Source of the DNA: Candidatus Adiutrix sp.
GTDB lineage: Bacteria > Desulfobacterota > Desulfarculia > Adiutricales > Adiutricaceae
DNA: 5,891 nucleotides
Direction: 5' to 3'
NCBI GenBank assembly: GCA_031285975.1
Contig: JAITVE010000210.1
Location: 1 to 5,891 of the forward strand
How positions within the stretch are numbered: the first letter of the stretch is position 1; each line of letters starts with the position of its first letter. A program made the position numbers and the translations under genes. This document shows, in pieces, positions 1 to 5,527 of the stretch. The notes under the pieces are model-generated. The model had not been told where the DNA came from. It was given only the letters and a program-made list of their open reading frames with translations, and searched no databases.

Positions 1-2
1 CG

Positions 3-611
3 TTGACCGCGTATGAACACCGCATCAGTTTCGGGCAGTTCGTCGCCGATTTCTTCCGGCCCTCCGCCTATGCCGTGGCCGCGCTCCCCGCGAATTATGA
101 CGATCTCTCGCCCCAGGCCAAGGATACCGCCCGCCGTCTGGCTTTCCTGAATCCCGACCCTGAGTTGCTGCAAAAATTGAACGACCGCAGCCGGGCCCGC
201 CCCGCTTTCAGCCGCGCCTCTCAGGACTACGAGGACATGATTGCGGACGCCGCCCGCGAGCACCGGGTCTCCCCGGTTTTGGTCATGGCCGTCATCCAGG
301 CCGAGTCCAGCTTCAACCCCGGCGCGGTCTCGCACCGGGGCGCGGTGGGGCTGATGCAGGTTATGCCCACCACGGCCCGCATGGTGGGCGTGCATGACCC
401 CCACGTCCCCCAGCGGACTATTGTCGCCGGGGTTAAGTACCTGAAAATGCTGCTGGAAATATTCAACGACGACGAGCGGCTGGCCATCGCCGCCTATAAC
501 TGCGGCCCCGAGGCCCTCCGGCGCTACAACAACCAGGTGCCGCCGTACCGGGAAACGCGGGCTTTCGTCGAAAAAGTCATGAACTATTACAACCAGCACC
601 TTGAAAGCTGA
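3..611 (+). CDS. Lytic transglycosylase, Slt-type catalytic domain (5' end probably cut by window edge)
   Basis: This is a periplasmic peptidoglycan-cleaving enzyme of the Slt/MltC/MltE-like (goose-lysozyme fold) superfamily. Such enzymes cut the MurNAc-GlcNAc bond to give 1,6-anhydro ends. The SLT domain covers about residues 78-195 of the visible frame. The family signatures are present in order: catalytic Glu101 in AESSFNP, GAVGLMQVMP (113-122), AYNCGP (164-169; the family usually has AYNAGP, so Cys is a small variation) and PPYRETRAFVEKV near the C terminus. Residues 1-77 are a helical-looking stretch I do not recognise. The first usable codon is a TTG at base 3 with no visible ribosome site and no signal peptide after it, so the true start and export signal probably lie upstream of the window. 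The stop is followed after 8 nt by a second exported-protein gene, suggesting co-transcription. The family call is secure; the start is not. Confidence 0.9.
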   Translation: MTAYEHRISFGQFVADFFRPSAYAVAALPANYDDLSPQAKDTARRLAFLNPDPELLQKLNDRSRARPAFSRASQDYEDMIADAAREHRVSPVLVMAVIQAESSFNPGAVSHRGAVGLMQVMPTTARMVGVHDPHVPQRTIVAGVKYLKMLLEIFNDDERLAIAAYNCGPEALRRYNNQVPPYRETRAFVEKVMNYYNQHLES

Positions 612-619
612 GGCCTTCC

Positions 620-1138
620 GTGCCCCGCCTGTCCGCAAAAATCCTCTGGCTGCCGGCCGCCCTTCTGTGGTTGTCGGCGGTTTTGTTTCCGGCTGCGGCC
701 GAGGCCCAGCGGTATTACATGGAGCCCCTGCCCGTCACCCCAGGCCGCCTGATGCTGGATTTTCAGGAAGATTTTCATTCCGCCGACGCGAAATATACCG
801 GCAAGCTCCTGCTGGTCACAGGCCGCATCCGGCGCATCACCCCGCCGGAGCGGATTTGGAATTACCACCCCGACAAGCTCTACGCCTTCATCACTATGGA
901 CACCGGCCTCAACCTGCCCCTGGCCGTCTATTTCTGGAATTGGGAAGCGCAGAAAATCAATGCCCGGCGCACCGGCGCGACCATTACCGTCCTGGGCTTC
1001 TGCCAGGGCGTGCCGCCCCAACTCAGCCTGGTGGACGCCTGCGTCTATCCCGACGGCTGCGGCGGCCCGGTTCCCAAATTCGAAGGCCCCTATTACAAGC
1101 TGCCCCCCACCCCCCAACGCCGCCGCCCGCTTCGGTGA
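620..1138 (+). CDS. Small exported protein with OB-fold (tRNA_anti-like) domain
   Basis: A 172-residue protein begins at a GTG codon. A GAGG ribosome site (610-613) overlaps the preceding stop codon and sits 6 nt upstream, which supports the start and translational coupling to the transglycosylase gene. Residues 1-29 are a typical Sec signal peptide: Arg and Lys near the start, a Leu/Ala/Trp-rich core, and AEA before Gln30. The mature part has the pattern of the tRNA_anti-like OB-fold family: DFHSADAKYTGKLLLVTGRI (51-70), then a strand around AFITMDTG, ending with GFCQG and a final strand at SLVDACVY. C128 and C141 lie in positions where this family often has paired cysteines. The function of these secreted OB-fold proteins is not established, and nucleic-acid binding should not be assumed from the domain name. 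The C-terminal tail (KLPPTPQRRRPLR) is low-complexity and encoded by two C6 runs. The gene converges on the pilin-like gene with 13 nt between stops. Confidence 0.8.
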   Translation: MPRLSAKILWLPAALLWLSAVLFPAAAEAQRYYMEPLPVTPGRLMLDFQEDFHSADAKYTGKLLLVTGRIRRITPPERIWNYHPDKLYAFITMDTGLNLPLAVYFWNWEAQKINARRTGATITVLGFCQGVPPQLSLVDACVYPDGCGGPVPKFEGPYYKLPPTPQRRRPLR

Positions 1139-1142
1139 AGCG
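1128..1142. repeat. 6-bp perfect inverted repeat across the stop codon of the OB-fold gene
   Basis: CGCTTC (1128-1133) and GAAGCG (1137-1142) are exact reverse complements with a 3-nt spacer. The TGA stop (1136-1138) lies in the loop and right arm. It sits in the 13-nt gap region between two convergent genes, so it could be a weak bidirectional transcription end. No T-tract follows on the plus strand (only TTT at 1151-1153), so a classic intrinsic terminator is not supported. Confidence 0.4.
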
Positions 1143-1151
1143 CGGCCGCCT

Positions 1152-1727
1152 TTACTGTCGAGCAATCCAGCGAAAAGTATCCGCAGCTACGTCAATTGTC
1201 GCAGTAACTTTGCCGTTTTTCAGTTCAATCTGGGCTGGGCCGCTTGATTCAACCACACCGTTATTCATTCTGAAAAGCGTTAGTTTGACGGGTCGGGCCA
1301 CGCCGCCATAGGCGGCGGCTGCGGCGGGCTGGACACCATTGCCGCCAGGGGCATATACAAGGAGGGGTGAGCCAATGGCGTTTTGTGCCGCGAAAGCGAC
1401 ATAAAATGGTTCATCGGCTTGCGGAACAATGACAAAGCCCACATTGGGGGCAGGCTGGAATCCATGGGCGGCCAGGCTCTTGATATCAGCGGCAGTCATG
1501 CCGACAGCAAACTTTTGGTTGTCCGCGCTGAAAGCTGCTTCAGCCACGGCCAACTCCATCAAAACACTTTGGGCCGCACTGGAGTGGGGGCCTTTGGCGT
1601 ACACTTGAAGCCTGGGAGTGGCCAGTATGAGCAGGAAGAGTAGAATGCCCGCCGCGACCGTAAGCTGAATTGTGAACTCGCTCAGGGGAAAGCGTTTTTT
1701 GCGTTGTTGCACCGGCTCTGCCCTCAT
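1152..1727 (-). CDS. Pilin-like single-span membrane protein with non-canonical cleavage site
   Basis: This 191-residue protein has a basic N terminus (QQRKKR, residues 7-12), then FPLSEF (13-18) and a hydrophobic helix to about residue 38 ending in ATPRL. This is the layout of a type IV pilin or pseudopilin: Phe+1, Glu+5 (E17), a hydrophobic helix, a Pro break, and an amphipathic stretch SVLMELAVAEAAFSADNQKF (54-73) that strongly recalls the alpha1-C segment of pilins. The -1 residue is Arg12, not the Gly normally needed by prepilin peptidase. Residues 130-191 are Ala/Gly-rich followed by beta-like segments; I recognise no named domain there. The gene starts 12 nt after the DUF362 stop, with only a weak AGG upstream, so it probably shares that transcript. 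Three 60-base stretches counted by hand gave 48, 52 and 60% GC, clearly below the neighbours. It could instead be an unrelated signal-anchored protein. Confidence 0.7.
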   Translation of the reverse strand: MRAEPVQQRKKRFPLSEFTIQLTVAAGILLFLLILATPRLQVYAKGPHSSAAQSVLMELAVAEAAFSADNQKFAVGMTAADIKSLAAHGFQPAPNVGFVIVPQADEPFYVAFAAQNAIGSPLLVYAPGGNGVQPAAAAAYGGVARPVKLTLFRMNNGVVESSGPAQIELKNGKVTATIDVAADTFRWIARQ

Positions 1728-1739
1728 GCCGCGGAAAAC

Positions 1740-2663
1740 CTACAGCGTCACTCTGGCGGTCGCCAAATTCTCAATATCCAGCCGCCCGATGCCCCGGCGG
1801 GCGGCTTCGGCCAGGTGGGCCACCTGGCGGGGGGCGATTTTGCGGCCGTACCACTCGTAGGCGGCCACGGCGGTGGCGTCGGCGGCCAGGGGGTCGGCGG
1901 AGGCAATGATTTCGCCGGGGGTGAGCACCCGGCCCGGCCCGCCGGGGCCGCCGGTGCTCATCACGCGGGTGGCGTCGATAACCGTCAGGTGCGGCCGCAG
2001 GAAGGTGTTGAGGTCGGCGATGGCCACGTCCAGGCTGTAGCGGGAGTGCATCACCCCCCGGTCATAAATCAGCCCCATCTGGCCCTTCAGCGACAGCGAG
2101 ACCCCGGCCCCGCCGTGGCTTTTGGCCACCGGGCAGGCGATGATGACATCGGCGGCCAAGACCTCGCGCATGATGGCGTTGCTTTTCATCTCCACGCCGT
2201 CCGGCAGGGTCACGTCCTGGTACAAATCGTCGTCCATCAGGTGGAAGCAGATATTTTCCTCCACCCCCTGGCAGGCGGCCAGAATGCCGGACTGCTCCAG
2301 GGAGCGGGCCGGATCCTGCAGGGAATGATCCAGCACCCGCACTTGCCCGGCCTGGGCTTCCTTGCACATCACCACCAGTTCCCGCACCACTTCCGGGTGG
2401 GTGTTGGCGGCGGTTTCCGGGGTGCGGGCAAAGCTCATGTTGGGTTTGATGACCACTTTTTGACCAGGCTTGACGAAACGCCCCAGGCCGCCGATCATCT
2501 CCACCGCCCGGCGGGCCGCCGCCCCTGGGGAGCCCTTGACCACGGCCACATCCGGCAGGGTTTGGGCCGCAGCCCGGCCCGGCAGAAGCATGGACGGCCC
2601 GCCCAGGGCCAGGGCGGCCAGCCCGGCGGCTTGCAGTTTCATGAATTCGCGTCGGTTCATCAT
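1740..2663 (-). CDS. DUF362 family protein with Tat signal peptide
   Basis: A 307-residue DUF362 (PF04015) protein. Residue numbers count from the first of two adjacent ATG codons. The N terminus carries a twin-arginine signal: NRREFMK (3-9), a hydrophobic Ala/Leu stretch and an AAA-Q cleavage site near residue 33, so the protein is predicted to be exported folded. DUF362 hallmarks follow: GQKVVIKPNMSF (67-78), THPEVVRELVVMCKEA (88-103), a strand-loop IIACPVAKSHGGAGVSLSLK (174-193) and ASADPLAADATAVAAYE (254-270). No CxxC clusters are present, so the ferredoxin domain fused to some relatives is absent. The biochemical role of the family is unknown. Ribosome site GGAG (2670-2667 on the minus strand) is 3 nt from the first ATG but 6 nt from the second, so translation more likely begins at 2660 (306 residues). 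It is divergent from recR and 12 nt upstream of the pilin-like gene. Tat export usually implies a cofactor or fast folding; which cofactor is not visible. Confidence 0.9.
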   Translation of the reverse strand: MMNRREFMKLQAAGLAALALGGPSMLLPGRAAAQTLPDVAVVKGSPGAAARRAVEMIGGLGRFVKPGQKVVIKPNMSFARTPETAANTHPEVVRELVVMCKEAQAGQVRVLDHSLQDPARSLEQSGILAACQGVEENICFHLMDDDLYQDVTLPDGVEMKSNAIMREVLAADVIIACPVAKSHGGAGVSLSLKGQMGLIYDRGVMHSRYSLDVAIADLNTFLRPHLTVIDATRVMSTGGPGGPGRVLTPGEIIASADPLAADATAVAAYEWYGRKIAPRQVAHLAEAARRGIGRLDIENLATARVTL

Positions 2664-2706
2664 TGTCTCCTTGCCGATGGCCGGGCCGCGTTTTGCGGCG
2701 GGCGGC

Positions 2707-2736
2707 TTGTTATCCGGGGGTGAAATGGTGTATAGT
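2707..2736 (+). promoter_or_regulatory. Candidate sigma-70 promoter for recR
   Basis: TTGTTA (2707-2712) and TATAGT (2731-2736) are separated by 18 nt, matching 4/6 and 5/6 of the -35 and -10 consensus. Transcription would begin near 2743, giving a leader of about 47 nt before the recR ATG. It lies in the divergent gap between the DUF362 gene and recR. No comparably good promoter was seen for the DUF362 side. Confidence 0.6.
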
Positions 2737-2789
2737 GACTGGATTTGGGCGGCTGGCGGTTAGTCTGGCCGCCGTGGAGCGTGCTGCGA

Positions 2790-3410
2790 ATGTCTGGCAA
2801 TCCCCCGGTTTTGGATGAATTGATTGAAAGATTGGCCAAACTCCCCGGTTTGGGCCGCAAATCGGCCACCCGGCTGTCCCTGTTTTTCCTGCGCCAGCCG
2901 GAGGACGAGGTGCGCGAACTGGCCCAGGCCCTGTGCGAGGTGAAGGAAAAGATCAAATTCTGCTCCCTCTGCCACAATTTCACGGACAGCGACCCCTGCC
3001 CTCGCTGCTCCGACCCCCGCCGCGACCGGGGCATGATCTGCGTGGTGGAGACCCCCGGCGACCTGTTGGCCCTGGAGGCTTCGGGCCTCTTCGGCGGCCT
3101 GTACCACGTGCTGGGCGGGGCTCTGGCCCCCCTCTCCGGCGTGGGGCCGGACGACCTGAAAATCGCCGAGCTTTTGCAACGCGTTGACGTGAGCGGTGCG
3201 GACGAGGAGCATCCCCCCATCCGCGAGGTGGTGCTGGCCACCGGCAGTTCCCCGGAGGGCGAGGCCACTGGGGCCTATCTGGCCCAGCGGCTCAAGGAGC
3301 GCGGCGTGGCCGTGACCCGGCTGGCCCGCGGCATCCCCATCGGTGTTGACCTGGAATATGTGGATAACGCCACCATCCGCCAGTCTTTGGAAAACCGCCG
3401 CAGCTATTAA
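2790..3410 (+). CDS. recR: Recombination mediator protein RecR
   Basis: RecR works in the RecFOR pathway, helping load RecA on SSB-coated single-stranded gaps. The 206-residue product has the usual length and domain order: helix-hairpin-helix KLPGLGRKSATRLSLFFL (17-34), a four-Cys zinc finger (C58, C61, C70, C73 in FCSLCHNF and DPCPRC), a Toprim domain starting at ICVVETPGDLLALE (83-96), a conserved VLATGSSPEGEATGAYLA stretch (148-165), and the C-terminal ARGIPIGVDLEYVD (179-192). The last motif has Val where many RecR proteins have a second Gly (GGDLEY). The ATG at 2790 was chosen because the protein then begins like known RecR; a GGAG lies 10 nt upstream. The in-frame TTG at 2745 would add a Trp-rich, unrelated leader. 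recR often follows dnaX and ybaB, but here it stands alone with its own promoter. Its end faces the PHP gene, with 30 nt between stops. Confidence 0.97.
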   Translation: MSGNPPVLDELIERLAKLPGLGRKSATRLSLFFLRQPEDEVRELAQALCEVKEKIKFCSLCHNFTDSDPCPRCSDPRRDRGMICVVETPGDLLALEASGLFGGLYHVLGGALAPLSGVGPDDLKIAELLQRVDVSGADEEHPPIREVVLATGSSPEGEATGAYLAQRLKERGVAVTRLARGIPIGVDLEYVDNATIRQSLENRRSY

Positions 3411-3415
3411 GCTGC
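3400..3415. repeat. 6-bp perfect hairpin across the recR stop codon, possible weak terminator
   Basis: GCAGCT (3400-3405) and AGCTGC (3410-3415) are exact reverse complements around the 4-nt loop ATTA. The TAA stop (3408-3410) lies in the loop and the first base of the right arm. It sits where recR and the PHP gene converge. Downstream on the plus strand there is only AAAGACTTT, not a T-run, so any terminator role is weak. Confidence 0.4.
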
Positions 3416-3440
3416 AAAGACTTTAGGCCGATTCCGCCGC

Positions 3441-4115
3441 TTACAGCCGTTTTTTGAAAACATCGGCCAGCCGCGCCGCGTCGGCCAAAACCGCCGCGTA
3501 TTCCTCCTCGGAGAGGCCCGCGCCCAGGGCTATCAGCCGCCGCCGGGCCGGGGTAAGGTAATCGCCGGGGGCGTGGCCGTCAGAATTGATGACCAGCTTG
3601 AAGCCGTAACGGCGGGCCAGGGCGGCCACCAAGCCGTTGCCCAGGCTGTGCCCGCCCCGCCCGCTGAGTTCCACATGCACCCCTTTTTCAGCAGCCAGTT
3701 CCGCGTCCTTTTCGCTTAAGATGCCGGGGTGGGCCAGGATGTCGGCCCCGGCCTCGATGGCCGCCCGGTTGGTGCCGGGGGCCACGGGCTCCACCGGGGT
3801 TTCGCCGTGCACCACCACGTGGCTGGCCCCCAGGTCGCGGGCCTGTTTCACCAAATCGCCGATGAGGGCCGGGGGCACGTGGGTTATCTCCACGCCGGGG
3901 AGGAGGCACAAGCCGTCCATGTGCCCGTTCAGGGCCGAGGCCGCCGCCCTGAGTTGGCGCAAAACGTCCGGCAAAGTGCCGTGATCCACGTGGTCGGCCA
4001 TGCCCAGCACGGAGTAGCCGGAAACGAGGCAGCGCCGGGCCAGTTCCGCCGGAACCAACTCGCCGTCGGAGAGAAAGCTGTGGGTGTGAAAGTCAATAAC
4101 CGCCGCTTCATTCAT
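3441..4115 (-). CDS. PHP-domain metal-dependent hydrolase (histidinol phosphate phosphatase domain protein)
   Basis: This 224-residue single-domain member of the PHP superfamily is probably a cytoplasmic phosphoesterase. The metal-binding motifs are all present: DFHTHS (H10, H12), SDG (D17), ADHVDHG (41-46 region, D41/H42/H45), GVEITH (E76), H103 in VVVHGETPVEP, ILAHPG (H129) and INSDGH (D179, H181). Together these give the expected trinuclear site. Proteins of this size and pattern are commonly named histidinol phosphate phosphatase domain-containing proteins, but no his genes are nearby, so a role in histidine synthesis is not shown; the substrate is unknown. The gene starts 7 nt after the stop of the MltB-type gene with only a weak GTGAG upstream, which suggests translational coupling as the second gene of that transcript. 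The alternative trpH/YcdX-type assignments are not excluded. Confidence 0.88.
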   Translation of the reverse strand: MNEAAVIDFHTHSFLSDGELVPAELARRCLVSGYSVLGMADHVDHGTLPDVLRQLRAAASALNGHMDGLCLLPGVEITHVPPALIGDLVKQARDLGASHVVVHGETPVEPVAPGTNRAAIEAGADILAHPGILSEKDAELAAEKGVHVELSGRGGHSLGNGLVAALARRYGFKLVINSDGHAPGDYLTPARRRLIALGAGLSEEEYAAVLADAARLADVFKKRL

Positions 4116-4122
4116 GATTCAC

Positions 4123-5304
4123 TCACTTTGACTTTTTGAGGGCGTCGGCCACGTAGAGCACCGTGTTCACATAAATGCCGCTCTTGTTGTATTTCATAAT
4201 AACCGCCCGGCGTTCGGCCTCGGTCATGGTTCCCGGCTTCCAGCCGTGGCTTTTCAGGAACTGGCCGATGCTGAAAATGGCGTCGGTTTTGTTGAACAAA
4301 TCCACCCGTCCATCGCCATCGCCGTCCACCCCGAATTTGGAGAGGTTGGAGGGCATGAACTGGCCCCAGCCAATGGCCCCGTAGATGGAGCCGTTGATAT
4401 TGGTGGGGTCGTGGCCGTTGTCAAAGGCGTAGCGCATGAGGGCGGCCAGTTCGTTTAAGGCCCAGTCGCCGCGCTGGCGGGCGTAGTCCTTGAGGAAGGC
4501 TTCGGACTCGCGGTCGGGATTGATTTCCCGCACCGCCTCGCGCACCACGTTGAAATCAGAGGACGCGGCGGCCATTGAGGCCAGGTTGGCGGCAGCCTTG
4601 TGCGTGCCGAAAAAATCGCCGTAGCGCGTCTCAATCCACATGATGGAGGCGGCCACTTCGCCGGGCACTTGGAATTGGCGGCTCATGCGGTCGAAAGTTT
4701 TTTTGTCGGCCAGGTAAAAGGCCCGGATTTTGGCCAGCCCCTGGGCGTTGGTGAAGGACTCGTAGGTGGCCGTGCGGTTGGGGGCCTTGGCCGGGGGCGG
4801 GCTGTAGCTGGACAGGGCCCGCTTCCTGTCCGTGCGCAGGGCTTTGTTGACCGCCGCCAGGGTGGCGTCCGAAATGTCGCCGGTCTGCGGCAGGCCCCGG
4901 TCGGCCTGGAAGCGTTTGATGGTGTTCTGCGTGCCGCTGCCGCCCCGCCCGTCAATGAGGATGTCGTAGCCCAACTGGTAGAGTTTTTCCTGCAATTCGC
5001 GGGTCAGGTCTGAGCGGTAATAGATGCCGTACAGCTCTTTCAGCTTGGCGGCCATGGGCTGGCTGGTGTACCGCATGTTCGGCGAGTTGAACACCGCCGC
5101 CAGCTGGGCTTGACTGAAACCCCGCTGGGCCAGCTTGGCCGCCGGGCCCCGCCACACATCGGGAATACCGCACGCAACCGTGGGCTGGGACGGTCCGCCG
5201 CCGCCCTGCGTGGTGGTGGTCACCCCCAGGCAGCCGCTAGCCAAAAGAACGGAGGCCAGGGTCAGGGCCAGGAGCGGGAGATATTTGGAGGAATTCGTGT
5301 TCAT
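4123..5304 (-). CDS. MltB-family lytic murein transglycosylase lipoprotein with internal peptidoglycan-binding domain
   Basis: A 393-residue envelope enzyme that cleaves glycan strands of peptidoglycan. Residues 1-24 form a lipoprotein signal ending LLASGC, with Cys25 as the lipidated residue. Residues about 50-95 (DVWRGPAAKLAQRGFSQAQL and following) resemble the N-terminal helices of the SLT_2/MltB fold. Residues about 99-153 are a PG_binding_1 domain (LTRELQEKLYQLGYDILIDG, then TIKRFQADRGLPQTGDI). The catalytic core follows: Glu225 in IMWIETRYG, LASMAAASSDF, GAIGWGQFMPSN (309-320), and a Ca-binding-like DGDGDGRVDLF loop (327-337; D327, D329, D331, D335), then HGWKPG, as in Slt35. The ATG at 5304 was chosen because it gives a proper lipoprotein signal; an in-frame TTG at 5322 would add six residues before it. 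A strong promoter lies just upstream, and the PHP gene follows after 7 nt. Family assignment is secure; the exact domain boundaries are estimates. Confidence 0.93.
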   Translation of the reverse strand: MNTNSSKYLPLLALTLASVLLASGCLGVTTTTQGGGGPSQPTVACGIPDVWRGPAAKLAQRGFSQAQLAAVFNSPNMRYTSQPMAAKLKELYGIYYRSDLTRELQEKLYQLGYDILIDGRGGSGTQNTIKRFQADRGLPQTGDISDATLAAVNKALRTDRKRALSSYSPPPAKAPNRTATYESFTNAQGLAKIRAFYLADKKTFDRMSRQFQVPGEVAASIMWIETRYGDFFGTHKAAANLASMAAASSDFNVVREAVREINPDRESEAFLKDYARQRGDWALNELAALMRYAFDNGHDPTNINGSIYGAIGWGQFMPSNLSKFGVDGDGDGRVDLFNKTDAIFSIGQFLKSHGWKPGTMTEAERRAVIMKYNKSGIYVNTVLYVADALKKSK

Positions 5305-5349
5305 AAGCGATGCACCGTGCAATTCAGAACTTGATTTTTATACGCGAAC

Positions 5350-5379
5350 ATAATAAGGATAAAAGGCGGCCTTTGTCAA
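5350..5379 (-). promoter_or_regulatory. Strong candidate sigma-70 promoter for the MltB-type gene
   Basis: On the minus strand, TTGACA (5379-5374; 6/6 consensus) is followed after 18 nt by TATTAT (5355-5350; 5/6). Transcription would start near 5343, leaving a leader of about 39 nt to the ATG at 5304. A small inverted repeat, AAAGG-cgg-CCTTT (5362-5374 on the plus strand), lies in the spacer and touches the -35 box; it might be an operator, but it is short. Confidence 0.7.
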
Positions 5380-5419
5380 CTTTCCTAGACATGTTTACCG
5401 GCCAGCCACAATATAGAGC

Positions 5420-5456
5420 ATTTTGCAATTTACCTGCCTTTAGTAAATTGCAAAAT
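5420..5456. repeat. Perfect 14-bp inverted repeat, 9-nt spacer
   Basis: ATTTTGCAATTTAC (5420-5433) and GTAAATTGCAAAAT (5443-5456) are exact reverse complements around CTGCCTTTA. Each arm holds the self-palindromic hexamer TTGCAA (5423-5428 and 5448-5453), with centres 25 bp apart. That could be a paired protein-binding site, or an RNA hairpin in the mutS2 leader. No gene ends into it and no T-run follows, so terminator function is unlikely. Confidence 0.85.
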
Positions 5457-5470
5457 ACGCAAACATCCGG

Positions 5471-5513
5471 GCGCTTTTCATTTTTCGCATATGACCTTGA
5501 AAAAGAAAAGCGC
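5471..5513. repeat. 15-bp inverted repeat with one bulged A, just before the mutS2 ribosome site
   Basis: The left arm GCGCTTTTCATTTTTC (5471-5486) pairs with the right arm GAAAAAGAAAAGCGC (5499-5513) throughout, except for one extra A at 5480. The loop is 12 nt (5487-5498). The right arm ends 3 nt before the AGAGGA ribosome site (5517-5522) of mutS2, so a folded leader could affect ribosome access. The overlapping 8-bp palindrome CTCTAGAG (5513-5520) also touches that site. Confidence 0.85.
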
Positions 5514-5527
5514 TCTAGAGGATTTCG

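Larger units (their letters stand above)
5305..5527. other. AT-rich divergent intergenic region between the transglycosylase and mutS2 genes
   Basis: About 220 nt separate two divergent genes. One 60-base stretch (5401-5460) counted by hand is 38% GC, far below the surrounding genes. It contains the minus-strand promoter at 5350-5379 and two long inverted repeats at 5420-5456 and 5471-5513. I see no convincing plus-strand promoter for mutS2, no tRNA and no credible small gene. A 78-codon frame crosses it at 5310-5546 but has no ribosome site or family resemblance. Confidence 0.7.

Noticed and set aside
587..1165. A 192-codon minus-strand frame across the OB-fold gene
   Set aside because: It is the antisense shadow of the real gene, with Gly/Gln-rich composition and no recognisable domain.
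601..1311. A 236-codon plus-strand frame overlapping the OB-fold gene
   Set aside because: It is Pro/Arg-rich and has no signal peptide or family pattern. The 620-1138 frame has a signal peptide, OB-fold motifs and a placed ribosome site.
1704..2723. A 339-codon plus-strand open frame antisense to the DUF362 gene
   Set aside because: It is His/Gly/Gln-rich low-complexity translation typical of the complement of a GC-rich gene. The minus-strand DUF362 protein has clear family motifs and a ribosome site.
2745..2789. Upstream TTG start for recR adding 15 residues
   Set aside because: The added leader (GGWRLVWPPW...) is unlike RecR. It would begin about at the predicted transcription start, leaving no room for a ribosome site.
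3729..4139. A 136-codon plus-strand frame antisense to the PHP gene
   Set aside because: It is a His/Val/Gly-rich shadow; the opposite strand encodes a full set of PHP metal-binding motifs.
5420..5456. The 14-bp inverted repeat as an intrinsic terminator
   Set aside because: Both flanking genes point away from it, and neither side carries a T-run after a GC-rich stem.
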